Notes under the pieces: generated by a model
What the model saw: the letters and a program-made list of their open reading frames with translations, nothing else
Told to the model about the DNA's origin: nothing
Databases searched by the model: none
Shown here: positions 9,502-17,967 of the stretch, piece after piece
Position numbering within the stretch: position 1 is the first letter of the stretch
Layout: each line of letters starts with the position of its first letter
Made by a program: the position numbers and the translations under genes
DNA from: Aidingimonas halophila
GTDB taxonomy: Bacteria > Pseudomonadota > Gammaproteobacteria > Pseudomonadales > Halomonadaceae
Length of the DNA stretch: 64,000 nt
Direction of reading: 5' to 3'
NCBI RefSeq assembly: GCF_900106955.1
Contig: NZ_FNNI01000012.1
Location: 1 to 64,000 of the forward strand

Positions 9502-10457
9502 TGCATTGCCTCGTGGTCATCACGTAGATAGTCAAGCAGCATTAGTAAATCATCAGGCGGCACTGCTCGAAATGACATGGGCTTACCCGTAACGGGATGG
9601 GTAAAAGCCAGCTTACGTGCATGAAGCGCTTGTCGAGGAAACGCACGCAACAATGCTTTAAGCGCCTCTTCAGCGCCCGCCGGCAGTTTCAGTCTTCCCC
9701 CATACAGCTTGTCTCCGACGAGCGGAAAACGTTGATGTGCTAGATGAACACGAATCTGATGCGTCCGGCCGGTTTCCAGTCTACATCGAACATATGTATG
9801 GGCGCGAAAACGCTCCACCACTCGATAATGCGTGACGGCAGGCTTGCCGTTCACGGTTACCGCTTGTCGTTTGCGATCCTTGGGATGCCGACCGATCGGC
9901 GCATCGACAGTCCCCCCAGCCGTCATGACACCGCTCACTACCGCATCATACTCACGAGTCACCTTCCGTGCCTGTATCTGCTCTACCAGCGCCGTTTGCG
10001 TCGACAAATTCTTGGCGACCACCATCAAGCCCGTCGTGTCCTTATCCAGGCGATGGACGATACCGGCGCGGGAAAGGGCTGACAACGCCGGACAGTGGTA
10101 TAGCAGCGCATTGAGCAGAGTGCCATCAGGATTTCCCGCCGCGGGATGAACTACCAGCCCTGCGGGTTTGTCGATCACGAGTACATCGTCGTCCTCATGG
10201 ATGACATTCAGGTCGATGGCCTGTGGCTCAAAGCGGGTTTCTCGCTCCAATTCAGCCCGCAGCTCGAGAGCTTCACCACCCGCCACTCTGTCTTTGGGGC
10301 GTCCCGGCTGTCCATCGACCGTTAAGGCACCCTGCTTGATCCAGGATTTGAGCTGCTCGCGTGAAAAATCACCAAAAAGCTCTGCTGCCGCTTGATCCAA
10401 CCGCGCTCCGACCATGTGGCTGGGCACGTTCTGGAAGGCATGAATCTGTTCCGGCAT
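9498..10457 (-). CDS. rluD: 23S rRNA pseudouridine(1911/1915/1917) synthase
   Basis: Isomerises three uridines in helix 69 of 23S rRNA, needed for 50S maturation. An N-terminal S4 RNA-binding domain (about residues 15-75) precedes the RluA-type catalytic domain with the catalytic motif HRLDKDTTG. The start is taken at MPEQIHAF: an AAGGGA lies 11 nt upstream and the length of 319 residues fits the family. The longer frame to 10553 would run over the divergent bamD promoter. First gene of rluD-pgeF-clpB. Confidence 0.93.
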   Translation of the reverse strand: MPEQIHAFQNVPSHMVGARLDQAAAELFGDFSREQLKSWIKQGALTVDGQPGRPKDRVAGGEALELRAELERETRFEPQAIDLNVIHEDDDVLVIDKPAGLVVHPAAGNPDGTLLNALLYHCPALSALSRAGIVHRLDKDTTGLMVVAKNLSTQTALVEQIQARKVTREYDAVVSGVMTAGGTVDAPIGRHPKDRKRQAVTVNGKPAVTHYRVVERFRAHTYVRCRLETGRTHQIRVHLAHQRFPLVGDKLYGGRLKLPAGAEEALKALLRAFPRQALHARKLAFTHPVTGKPMSFRAVPPDDLLMLLDYLRDDHEAMQ

Positions 10458-10491
10458 GTCAGTCGGTGTCCCTTGATCGAAAATGCGGGTT

Positions 10492-10534
10492 TTCCCAGCC
10501 AGGCTTGGGTGTTTTATAGTGTGGGCTTTACAGT
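10492..10534 (+). promoter_or_regulatory. bamD promoter candidates
   Basis: Two overlapping plus-strand candidates: TTCCCA (10492)-N17-TATAGT (10515-10520) and TTGGGT (10505)-N18-TACAGT (10529-10534). Either could drive bamD, whose ATG is at 10596. Confidence 0.45.
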
Positions 10535-10551
10535 GCGCCGATGCTGGCAGC

Positions 10552-10560
10552 ATTCTAGCA
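10552..10560 (-). promoter_or_regulatory. rluD promoter -10 candidate
   Basis: Minus-strand extended -10 TGC-TAGAAT (10560-10552) about 95 bp before the rluD start. No convincing -35 is seen, as is usual for extended -10 promoters. Confidence 0.4.
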
Positions 10561-10595
10561 TGGCCGACCCGGGTAGTTTGACACGAGGATCCTTA

Positions 10596-11462
10596 ATGCG
10601 CGTTTCCATTACCGGCACTCACATTTGTGCATTGGCACTAGCCCTGATGCTCGCCGGCTGTGCCAGCAACGGCAACAATGTCGAGGATATTCACAGCGAT
10701 ATACTGGAAGATGGCGATGAAGCGAGTGCCGCTATAGACAGTGATGGCGAGGAAGGAGAGCAGGCACTCTACGAGTCGGCTCAAGCAGATCTGGAAAATG
10801 GACGTTATTCCAGTGCTGTCGACAAGCTCGAGACGCTCGATGCCCGCTATCCGTTTGGCGACCGCGCCGAACAGACCAAACTTGATCTGATATATGCCTA
10901 TTATCAGATCAACAACTGGGAAGCGGCTCGCGCCGCCGCCAGCCGTTTCATCCGCCTGCAACCGGATCACCCAGAAGTCGATTACGCCTACTACATGCGC
11001 GGACTGGCTGCCTATCAGGCAGGGCGTTTCAGTCTGGAACGCCTGAGGCTGATCGATATTTCCAAACGAGACCTGGGCGCCACACGAGATGCCTATTCCG
11101 ACTTTCGTGAGCTCGTCGAACGTTATCCCGATAGCGAGTATGCACCCGATGCACGCCAGCGAATCGTTTATCTGCGCAATGTGTTAGCCGCGAAGGAACT
11201 GCATGTTGCCGATTTTTACCTGCGTAAAGGTGCCTATGTTGCTGCTGTCGAGCGAGGGCGTTATGTCATCGAGCACTACCCCGAATCCACGGAAACGCGT
11301 AATGCACTCGCCGTGATGGTCGAGGGGTATCTAGGATTGGATATGCGCGACCGGGCCCGCGAGGTACTGGAAACTCTGATCGAGAATGATCCGGATCACG
11401 ATCAATTGCGTGGTAACACCTTCCGTCCCAAGCACGTCGACGCCGACCCCATATCGGCATGA
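10596..11462 (+). CDS. bamD: Outer membrane assembly lipoprotein BamD
   Basis: Essential BAM-complex lipoprotein that helps insert beta-barrel proteins into the outer membrane. A signal peptide with lipobox LAGC places the acylated Cys at residue 22. An acidic linker of about 40 residues (24-65, rich in D and E) comes next, then TPR repeats typical of BamD/ComL. At 288 residues it is longer than E. coli BamD (about 245), mostly because of this linker. The start has GAGGAT just upstream. Divergent from rluD, as in Pseudomonas. Confidence 0.94.
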   Translation: MRVSITGTHICALALALMLAGCASNGNNVEDIHSDILEDGDEASAAIDSDGEEGEQALYESAQADLENGRYSSAVDKLETLDARYPFGDRAEQTKLDLIYAYYQINNWEAARAAASRFIRLQPDHPEVDYAYYMRGLAAYQAGRFSLERLRLIDISKRDLGATRDAYSDFRELVERYPDSEYAPDARQRIVYLRNVLAAKELHVADFYLRKGAYVAAVERGRYVIEHYPESTETRNALAVMVEGYLGLDMRDRAREVLETLIENDPDHDQLRGNTFRPKHVDADPISA

Positions 11463-11469
11463 CCGAACT

Positions 11470-11502
11470 GTGAGTTGTGGGGTTTCGCTACCCACAACTC
11501 AC
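11470..11502 (+). terminator. Hairpin between convergent bamD and nadE
   Basis: A perfect 12-bp stem (GTGAGTTGTGGG / CCCACAACTCAC) with a 9-nt loop begins 8 bp after the bamD stop. A second small dyad (CCATCA/TGATGG, 11503-11517) follows directly. There is no T run, so termination is likely but not of the classic type. Confidence 0.5.
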
Positions 11503-11551
11503 CATCAGCTTGATGGCTGGATCATCAGCATCCCGCCAATCGGGGCAACGC

Positions 11552-13231
11552 TCATTCGCCCGGTTGCCAGCCATTGACGATCGGGTAACGCCGGTCACGA
11601 CCGAACCCGCGAGGTGTGACACGTACGCCTATCGGTGCCTGGCGACGCTTGTATTCACAGCGATCCACGAGTGACACCACTCGATAGACAGCCTCATGAT
11701 CATAGCCGGCCTCGATGATCGCTTCGGCACTCATGTCACCTTCGATATAGCGCGACAGGATAGCATCCAGAGTGCCGTAATCAGGTAGTGAGTCACTATC
11801 TTGCTGGCCAGGAGCCAACTCAGCCGATGGGGGGCGTTCGATCACGCGCTCCGGAATGGCGGGTTCCTGGGCATTACGCCAATTTGCCAACCGGTATACC
11901 CATGTCTTGTAAACATCCTTGAGCGCATTGTAGCCACCGACCATGTCGCCATAGAGCGTGGCATACCCCACAGCCATCTCGCTCTTGTTCCCGGTGGTCA
12001 GAACCATCAGCCCTTTCTTGTTGGAAATGGCCATCAGCAGCACACCGCGGGTGCGGGACTGAAGGTTCTCTTCCGTGGTATCACGCTCGGTTCCTGCGAA
12101 GCTTTCCGCCAATGTCTCGGTAAACGCTTCAACCACAGAAGCAATGGGCATGACATCGTAATCGACACCCAGGAGTCTGGCCTGCTCGGCGGCATCCTGT
12201 TTGGAGATATCCGCTGTGTAGTGATAAGGCATCATGACCGCATGAACCCGATCCGACCCCAATGCATCCACGGCAATAGCCAACGTCAGCGCCGAATCGA
12301 TCCCACCGGACAGGCCAATAACCACGCCAGGAAAGCCACTCTTGTTGACGTAATCACGCACGCCTGTGACAAGGGCACAATAAAGACTCTCTTCGGGCTC
12401 GACGTCGGGATCGCATTCGCCTTGCCGCGGAACCCAGTTTCCATTCTCGTTGACAAACCGGACCGGCATTACGCCGACCTGCCAGTGCGGTGCTTGTACA
12501 CACAAGTCCCCCTTATCATTGACGACGGCCGAGCCACCATCGAAGACCAATTCGTCTTGTCCACCGATCTGGTTGACATAGACGATCGGACGCTGAATTT
12601 CCTCGGCCCGCGCCTTCAGTAGGGCACGCCTTTCGGCCTGTTTGTTCTGATGATAGGGCGATGCGTTCAGGGTAATCAGGATCTCCGCGCCAGCCTCATG
12701 TGCCTGCTGCACCGGCCCTGACTCCCATAAGTCCTCACATACCAGCAACCCCAGACGGGCTCCCTGGTGTTCCAGTACCAACGGCTCATTTCCCACCGAG
12801 AAATAACGTTGCTCATCGAACACCTGATAATTAGGCAACGCTTGCTTGGCATATTCGCCCAGCCACTGTCCATTCAACAGTGCACCGGCCAGATTATAGA
12901 GGTAACCATCGCGATAACCGGGATAGCCGACAATCACCAGCACATCCTTGACGACCTTCTCTGCCATGCGCTGGCGCGCGGCAGCGAGCCGGGTTTCCAG
13001 CGATGAACGCAATAACAGATCTTCCGGCGGGTAGCCGGTCAAGAATAACTCGGATAGCACCACGATATCGGCGCCATGCTCGATTCGCGCCTCCCGTACT
13101 GCCTCTATGGCAGCCTCAGTGTTGCCGGGAATATCGCCGACCAGCGGGTCAAACTGGGCCATTACCAACGTCAAGTCTTGCATGGGAGCCAAATTCTCTT
13201 GAAACTCTCGATATGACCTATTGTCCCGCAT
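11552..13231 (-). CDS. nadE: Glutamine-dependent NAD(+) synthetase
   Basis: Final step of NAD synthesis: amidates nicotinate adenine dinucleotide, taking ammonia from glutamine. Two domains are fused: an N-terminal nitrilase-like glutaminase (catalytic Cys in LLVCEDLWE) and a C-terminal ATP pyrophosphatase domain with the P-loop GLSGGIDSAL. The start at 13231 has GAGGGG 5 nt upstream; an alternative ATG at 13183 (MQDLTLVMAQFDP) matches the usual domain border but has a poorer binding site. Convergent with bamD; neighbour of the small gene at 13280. Confidence 0.93.
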   Translation of the reverse strand: MRDNRSYREFQENLAPMQDLTLVMAQFDPLVGDIPGNTEAAIEAVREARIEHGADIVVLSELFLTGYPPEDLLLRSSLETRLAAARQRMAEKVVKDVLVIVGYPGYRDGYLYNLAGALLNGQWLGEYAKQALPNYQVFDEQRYFSVGNEPLVLEHQGARLGLLVCEDLWESGPVQQAHEAGAEILITLNASPYHQNKQAERRALLKARAEEIQRPIVYVNQIGGQDELVFDGGSAVVNDKGDLCVQAPHWQVGVMPVRFVNENGNWVPRQGECDPDVEPEESLYCALVTGVRDYVNKSGFPGVVIGLSGGIDSALTLAIAVDALGSDRVHAVMMPYHYTADISKQDAAEQARLLGVDYDVMPIASVVEAFTETLAESFAGTERDTTEENLQSRTRGVLLMAISNKKGLMVLTTGNKSEMAVGYATLYGDMVGGYNALKDVYKTWVYRLANWRNAQEPAIPERVIERPPSAELAPGQQDSDSLPDYGTLDAILSRYIEGDMSAEAIIEAGYDHEAVYRVVSLVDRCEYKRRQAPIGVRVTPRGFGRDRRYPIVNGWQPGE

Positions 13232-13279
13232 GGCTGCCCCTCAGGCAAAGTGTGCAGCTGCCAAAGGGAGTCACTGAGG

Positions 13280-13537
13280 ATGAATTTATTGATCATTCGT
13301 CTGATCATCTTTGCTATCCTGTTCTTCGCTGGACTCAAGCTTTACCGCATGTACCGGGAATGGCGTATCGAGCGTGATGACAACGATCCACGCATGAACG
13401 ATGGCAACCGCATGGTACGCTGTCGTTACTGCCAGGTTCACCTTCCGGAAGATGATGCGCTACGCGATCGTGGAGAGTGGTTCTGCTGCATCGATCATCG
13501 CGACAAGTATCTGGAAGAGCGGCCTCCCGAGGAGTGA
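13280..13537 (+). CDS. Small membrane-anchored zinc-ribbon-like protein (PP0621 family)
   Basis: 85 residues: one N-terminal membrane segment (residues ~3-20) followed by a short charged stretch and a cysteine/histidine cluster CRYC...WFCCIDH that looks like a zinc ribbon facing the cytoplasm. This layout matches the PP0621-family proteins of Pseudomonas and relatives, whose function is unknown. An AGGGAG lies 9 nt upstream of the chosen ATG; a frame opening at 13250 is less likely. Divergent from nadE and convergent with thiO. Confidence 0.75.
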   Translation: MNLLIIRLIIFAILFFAGLKLYRMYREWRIERDDNDPRMNDGNRMVRCRYCQVHLPEDDALRDRGEWFCCIDHRDKYLEERPPEE

Positions 13538-13562
13538 ACGCTCTCTCGTCAGCCGCGATCCA

Positions 13563-14645
13563 TCACGCCAACCGATAGGGCGCAGGATCGATGATCGGCT
13601 CCCTATCGAGCAACAGGTCGACCAGCAAATGTGTCGATGCGGGCGCCAGAACCAGCCCATTACGATAATGGCCCGCGTTGACATGAAGGTTGCTGAAGCC
13701 GGAGACTGCGCCGATAAAAGGTACGCCTTCCGGAGATCCCGGACGCAATCCGGCCCATTGATGTTCAACTACACAGTCGGCTAACCGAGGGATGATCCGT
13801 GTCGCACTCTCCCAGAGCGACTCTCGAGCCTCGTCATCAATGGATTTGTCAAACCCCTTGTCTTCCAGGGTCGAACCAGCCAGCACGCGTCCATCCCCTC
13901 GCGGTATCACGTAACGCCCATCCATCAATACCACGCGGTTCACCAGGCCAGGCGGCCCTTTGAACAGGATCATTTGCCCCTTGACCGGCCTCACCGGCAG
14001 CGACATCTCCACGGTGTTAAGCAACCCATCAACCCAGGCCCCCCCACAAACGATGACCTGATCTCCCACCACCTTCCCGGCCGGGGTATCCACTCCCACA
14101 ACACGGGGTCCATCGGCAATTAGCCGTGTCACCGGCATATGCTCTTTCAACGTGACTCGAGTCATTGACGCCAGGCGAGCACGCAATGCCTTGACCAACC
14201 TCGGGTTGCGTATACTGCCCAGTGTCGGCATCCACAAGGCGCTCTTACAATCAGGACATGCATGGGGCTCCTTGCCATAAAGGAAATCGCTGTCGACCCG
14301 CTCAAGTGGTTTACCCGCCTCACGCGCCCAAGCCAATGCACGGGCCTCATCATCGACACGCAAATAAAGTAAGCCTTTTTGCCGGTACTCCGGATCAATC
14401 CCCGTCTCCTCGAGAAGTCGTAGCGACAGTTCCGGATAAACGCCCTCAGACCAACGAGACAGGCGGGAAATCGGCGGACTGTAACGCCAGGGATACAAGG
14501 GAGACACAATACCGCCACCTGCCCACGAGGCTTCATTCCCACACTGCTGCCTCTCCAACAGCGTGACACCGTAGCCTGCATCGGCCAACTGAAGTGCCGT
14601 CATCATGCCCACGACACCACCACCCACAATGAGGAAATCACTCAC
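13563..14645 (-). CDS. thiO: FAD-dependent glycine oxidase (thiamine synthesis)
   Basis: DAO-family flavoenzyme; ThiO oxidises glycine to the imine used to build the thiazole ring of thiamine. The N-terminal FAD motif VGGGVVGMMTA is at residues 7-17, and the C-terminal HVNAGHYRNGLVLAP segment is typical of ThiO. 360 residues fits. No other thiamine genes are nearby, but thiO next to minor pilin genes is also the Pseudomonas order, which supports the name over a general D-amino acid oxidase. Confidence 0.85.
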   Translation of the reverse strand: MSDFLIVGGGVVGMMTALQLADAGYGVTLLERQQCGNEASWAGGGIVSPLYPWRYSPPISRLSRWSEGVYPELSLRLLEETGIDPEYRQKGLLYLRVDDEARALAWAREAGKPLERVDSDFLYGKEPHACPDCKSALWMPTLGSIRNPRLVKALRARLASMTRVTLKEHMPVTRLIADGPRVVGVDTPAGKVVGDQVIVCGGAWVDGLLNTVEMSLPVRPVKGQMILFKGPPGLVNRVVLMDGRYVIPRGDGRVLAGSTLEDKGFDKSIDDEARESLWESATRIIPRLADCVVEHQWAGLRPGSPEGVPFIGAVSGFSNLHVNAGHYRNGLVLAPASTHLLVDLLLDREPIIDPAPYRLA

Positions 14646-14734
14646 GAGAAAATCCGAAATCGCTTACAAGAAAGTCGGTTAGAGTGGGGCTCCCCCACCC
14701 ATGAGAAATCACGGTACTGCCAGGTAAGGATGCC

Positions 14735-15292
14735 ATGACCACCCATATCAGCCTGCTACCCACCACCACTCAACATCATTACCATGGTACCCGGTTTCAG
14801 CAGCGCGGTATCACGCTTCCGGAATTGCTGATAGCCATTACACTGATTGCCATGCTGGCCTCCATTGTCATGCCCGGATATACCCAGTTAACGAACCACC
14901 ATGAAGTCAATGCTGACACCTGGCGCCTGTCGCTTGCGCTTCAGGAGGCGAGACACACTGCCATCACGTCAGGAACCCATGTGACGTTATGTCCGTCGCT
15001 GGATAAGCGACATTGCATTGATGACTGGACAGCCCCTCTCATCCTCTTCAACCGCGAAGACACCAAAGGCCAGGTCAAGTCAACCGATGATGACATCATC
15101 ACCTCGTGGCAAGCCAGTCATCATCAGATCCGCTACCGGGGGTTCGGCAGCAACCGCTACATCCGCTTTACCCCGAGAGGTACCACGGACAATCAGAACG
15201 GCACCTTTATCGTGTGTACGGCCGACGTTGCCAAACGCGTCATCATCTATAAATCGGGCAGAGCGCGCATCGCAACGACTGATGAATGCTGA
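14735..15292 (+). CDS. Type IV minor pilin, GspH/FimT-FimU type
   Basis: Prepilin with a long leader (24 residues) and a type III signal: cleavage after Gly in QQRG-ITLPEL, with the conserved Glu at +5 and a 20-residue hydrophobic helix. The rest fits the GspH/FimT domain, with cysteines that may form disulfides. Minor pilins of this kind prime pilus assembly. It is divergent from thiO. Its TGA stop abuts the pilX stop on the other strand inside a TGATCA palindrome. FimT and FimU cannot be told apart from sequence by eye. Confidence 0.8.
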   Translation: MTTHISLLPTTTQHHYHGTRFQQRGITLPELLIAITLIAMLASIVMPGYTQLTNHHEVNADTWRLSLALQEARHTAITSGTHVTLCPSLDKRHCIDDWTAPLILFNREDTKGQVKSTDDDIITSWQASHHQIRYRGFGSNRYIRFTPRGTTDNQNGTFIVCTADVAKRVIIYKSGRARIATTDEC

Positions 15293-16408
15293 TCACTCCG
15301 CGGTCGCTCCAGACTCTTGCCAACGAACTATGCCAGGTTTACGGGATGAGTGATTGTCGTTCTGCCACGCGGCTTCGGCTTCGGTAGCAGCCAATAGGAA
15401 AAACGCACTCTCCAATGCACCAGCATCATAGATATAATCAACCTGCCCGCCATCAGACAAGATGACATCCGCGATACCGTAACTCACCGAGCCGTCGTCC
15501 TGACGATTCGAGGGAGCCACGATGATCGCCCCCCGGATCTGGCTTGCCAACTGATTGCGCATTTGAAATGAGGTCCCCAGAACGATCATCAAGCCTTCGA
15601 ACTCGAAGGCATCATGGACTTCCAGGTTTCCATTGACGACCAGCAGCCCTGCACCGGAATAAGGCTGCCCGATATCGAGATCGCCATCGACATAGGTCAG
15701 CACAGGTCTTGGGCCATCGGTCCCTGGATGCGATGCCCGAACCCGCGACCGTGATTCGGCAACAGCATGCACCTTGTCAATAAACCCATGGAACGCTTCG
15801 GGATCCGTCAGGATGCTCTCGCTGATATCTCCTATGCCCGGCACCACATGATATCCCCGGCGTTCCCAATCGAGGGGGTCAGTGAGATTCCTGTCGCCAT
15901 CATTCATGGCAATAGCAGGATAACGACCGCCATGGATATCACTGATCGTTCGTCCCTCCTCGATGACATGCCCATATGCCTTGGCATCAACACGATTCAA
16001 GGGAGTGGGCAAGTTGACAGGTGACAGCCCCAGGAAGCCAGTAGGCAGGATATACTCAAAGGACACGTGCCTCTCGACACCAGAATAGTCACCCGACACG
16101 ACAATGTTAACGATGCCGCCTTGCGATGATTTACAGGCTCGATACCGATAAATCGCTTTCGCGCTATAGTCAGGCGCGCTGCCGGCATCTTCCAGGCATT
16201 GACCTGACGATATGCGCCGCGGCACATCACGTTTCAATGCCTCCGCGGCACCATATTCAGCCAGTGCCAGTGCCGATATCCCGACTCGTTGGTTACCCGA
16301 CATGCGCTCTGCGATCCATGCGGTTTTCATGCCGGCCATGCCAATGACGAGCGCCAACGAAAGCAATACGAGGGTGACGACCAATACCATACCGCGCTGC
16401 TGCATCAA
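15293..16408 (-). CDS. pilX: PilX-like type IV minor pilin, extended C-terminus
   Basis: Type III prepilin signal QQRG-MVLVVTLVLL at the N-terminus without Glu at +5, as is usual for PilX/GspK-type proteins, then a PilX N-terminal region. At 371 residues it is about twice the usual PilX. The extra C-terminal half contains repeated short hydrophobic strands (for example GAGLLVVNGNLEV and EFEGLMIVLG) that suggest a beta-helix-like domain, as in long PilX-like proteins. Last gene of pilE-pilV-pilW-pilX. No pilY1 lies beside it, so this domain may take over part of a tip role (inference). Confidence 0.75.
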   Translation of the reverse strand: MMQQRGMVLVVTLVLLSLALVIGMAGMKTAWIAERMSGNQRVGISALALAEYGAAEALKRDVPRRISSGQCLEDAGSAPDYSAKAIYRYRACKSSQGGIVNIVVSGDYSGVERHVSFEYILPTGFLGLSPVNLPTPLNRVDAKAYGHVIEEGRTISDIHGGRYPAIAMNDGDRNLTDPLDWERRGYHVVPGIGDISESILTDPEAFHGFIDKVHAVAESRSRVRASHPGTDGPRPVLTYVDGDLDIGQPYSGAGLLVVNGNLEVHDAFEFEGLMIVLGTSFQMRNQLASQIRGAIIVAPSNRQDDGSVSYGIADVILSDGGQVDYIYDAGALESAFFLLAATEAEAAWQNDNHSSRKPGIVRWQESGATAE

Positions 16409-16418
16409 GACTCCGGCT

Positions 16419-17024
16419 TCACTCGAGACGCGTCATGACACTATTGCGATTGACCACCAAGAAGGACGCTGAATGGTCTTCGGTACTATCAGGCAGGTTC
16501 ATGGATGCCTTCACCTCGATCGCAATCACCCCTTCCCAGTCATCTTTCCGCTCGAATTCCAGGGATGCCACGTGGCTGATCACTGGTTGTGCGGCCTGAT
16601 TATAAACAGTGCCGCGTGGATCCCGGCACTGAGCTCGGACCATGACATCGTCCTTATCCTGCGCCTTGAAATATTCAACCCCCTCAAGGCGATCGTCGGC
16701 ACAGAAAGGATCGTAAGTTCCACCCTGGCCATTGAACTCAGCCAGCAAGTAACCGGATCGCGTGACGGCCTGCCCGTCCATCACTGGCGTCACCCTGCCG
16801 TCGGCGACTTGTATGTCGCGGGACAGCAGTTCGAAGAGAATATTCAAGACCTCCTGGCGCTCTGCCTGGCGTTGGGTCTGTGTCAGGGCTTGCGTGCCAT
16901 TCATGAAGAGTTGAACTGTACCGAGCGTCATCAACACGCCAATCACCAAGGCAATCATCAGCTCGACAAGAGTCACTCCTCTCTGGGGCTTTCGCCGGGA
17001 TGGCCGAGAAGAGAGGCACATCAT
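16419..17024 (-). CDS. pilW: Type IV minor pilin PilW
   Basis: Prepilin with the cleavage/methylation motif PQRG-VTLVELMIALVIG, including Glu at +5, and a PilW-like body ending close to the membrane-distal strands. At 201 residues it is short for PilW, which often exceeds 250. It overlaps pilV by 4 bp (ATGA) and precedes pilX by 10 bp. PilW is a component of the minor-pilin complex that starts and caps type IV pili. Confidence 0.82.
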   Translation of the reverse strand: MMCLSSRPSRRKPQRGVTLVELMIALVIGVLMTLGTVQLFMNGTQALTQTQRQAERQEVLNILFELLSRDIQVADGRVTPVMDGQAVTRSGYLLAEFNGQGGTYDPFCADDRLEGVEYFKAQDKDDVMVRAQCRDPRGTVYNQAAQPVISHVASLEFERKDDWEGVIAIEVKASMNLPDSTEDHSASFLVVNRNSVMTRLE

Positions 17025-17446
17025 TCACTCCGTCTCGGTAAGCGAGTGATGGTCCGCAATCTTGGCGTCGATGTTTCCTTGTCCAAGCGCCTTTCTTGCC
17101 AAGTGATGATGATCGAGTAGGTGCAGGAAGCGATCTCATCAATGGCACTCGACTCGCGAACCGAGGGCAACACATCAGCCCAATGCTCCTGCCAATCCGT
17201 TTCGACTGCACCAGCAGAGGGACACTCTCCGCGAGTCATCCCCAGTGTCGCCCACAGCCGCTCCCTGGCGTCCGATGTCATCAATGAGGCCAGGCCGCGT
17301 TGATAAGCAACATGGCTTCCCTGCATCGCCTTGATTTGCATGGCAGCGACTCCCAGCATCCCGATGGACAACACCAGCAATGCCACCAAAGCCTCAACCA
17401 GGCTGGCACCCCGGGTCGAGTTGCCACAGCAACGAATTACCAGCAT
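17021..17446 (-). CDS. pilV: Type IV minor pilin PilV
   Basis: Prepilin with the signal STRG-ASLVEALVALLVLSIG and Glu at +5; the LSIGMLGVAAMQ helix is characteristic of PilV. 141 residues. The gene overlaps pilE by 10 bp at its start and pilW by 4 bp at its end, indicating one transcript. It acts in the minor-pilin priming complex of the type IV pilus. Confidence 0.83.
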   Translation of the reverse strand: MLVIRCCGNSTRGASLVEALVALLVLSIGMLGVAAMQIKAMQGSHVAYQRGLASLMTSDARERLWATLGMTRGECPSAGAVETDWQEHWADVLPSVRESSAIDEIASCTYSIIITWQERRLDKETSTPRLRTITRLPRRSE

Positions 17447-17838
17447 GCCTTTGGTGCCTCGTTGCCGGACTGGGTCAGTGTCAGTTCACCACAACTATCG
17501 TTTTCCTGAGCCCCTTGTGGAGACGCGATCAGTGTATACGTCGATGCCTCGAGGCTTGCCTGGATCTCATAGAACCCTTTGGCAGATTCCATACCCCGAT
17601 CAAGGTCGTCGACACATCCTTGGTAGGTCTGATTCAGGGTATAGCAACGCTCCAGTCGACCGGCGATATCCACCAGCGCCGACTTTGCATCGGTACGTCG
17701 TGCCGATTCCAGGTAGCCCGTATAAAGCGGATAAGCAACAGCCATGACCAGGCCGATAATGAGCAGAACAATCAGCAACTCGAGCAGCGTCATGCCCGAT
17801 TGCCCATCCCTGGCGCCCCTTTCCCTGATGAGACACAT
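17437..17838 (-). CDS. pilE: Type IV minor pilin PilE
   Basis: Prepilin with the signal QSG-MTLLELLIVLLIIG, Glu at +5, and a short C-terminal domain with a cysteine pair near the end. 133 residues fit PilE of the pilVWXE minor-pilin group rather than a major pilin. First gene of pilE-pilV-pilW-pilX, reversed relative to Pseudomonas where pilE is last. The next gene upstream, ispH, ends in a strong terminator, so the cluster must have its own promoter at about 17840-17910; none is clear. Confidence 0.82.
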   Translation of the reverse strand: MCLIRERGARDGQSGMTLLELLIVLLIIGLVMAVAYPLYTGYLESARRTDAKSALVDIAGRLERCYTLNQTYQGCVDDLDRGMESAKGFYEIQASLEASTYTLIASPQGAQENDSCGELTLTQSGNEAPKACW

Positions 17839-17910
17839 TCCTTGTTTTCTCTCTGTATTATTCCTGGCACCAGTATGAATCAGCAGTCATGCATATAACA
17901 GAGCAGCCAT

Positions 17911-17935
17911 AAAAAAACCGGACCCGAAGATCCGG
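17911..17935 (-). terminator. Rho-independent terminator after ispH
   Basis: A 7-bp stem (CCGGATC / GGTCCGG with one G-T pair) capped by a TTCG loop and followed on the minus strand by seven T. It closes the ribF-ileS-lspA-fkpB-ispH operon. Confidence 0.88.
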
Positions 17936-17967
17936 CTTTCATCATTCATCAGGCCATTCCGAACAAT

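Noticed and set aside
17839-17910. Sigma54 promoter for pilE
   Set aside because: A TGGTGCC occurs on the minus strand, but no GC element at the -12 position fits.
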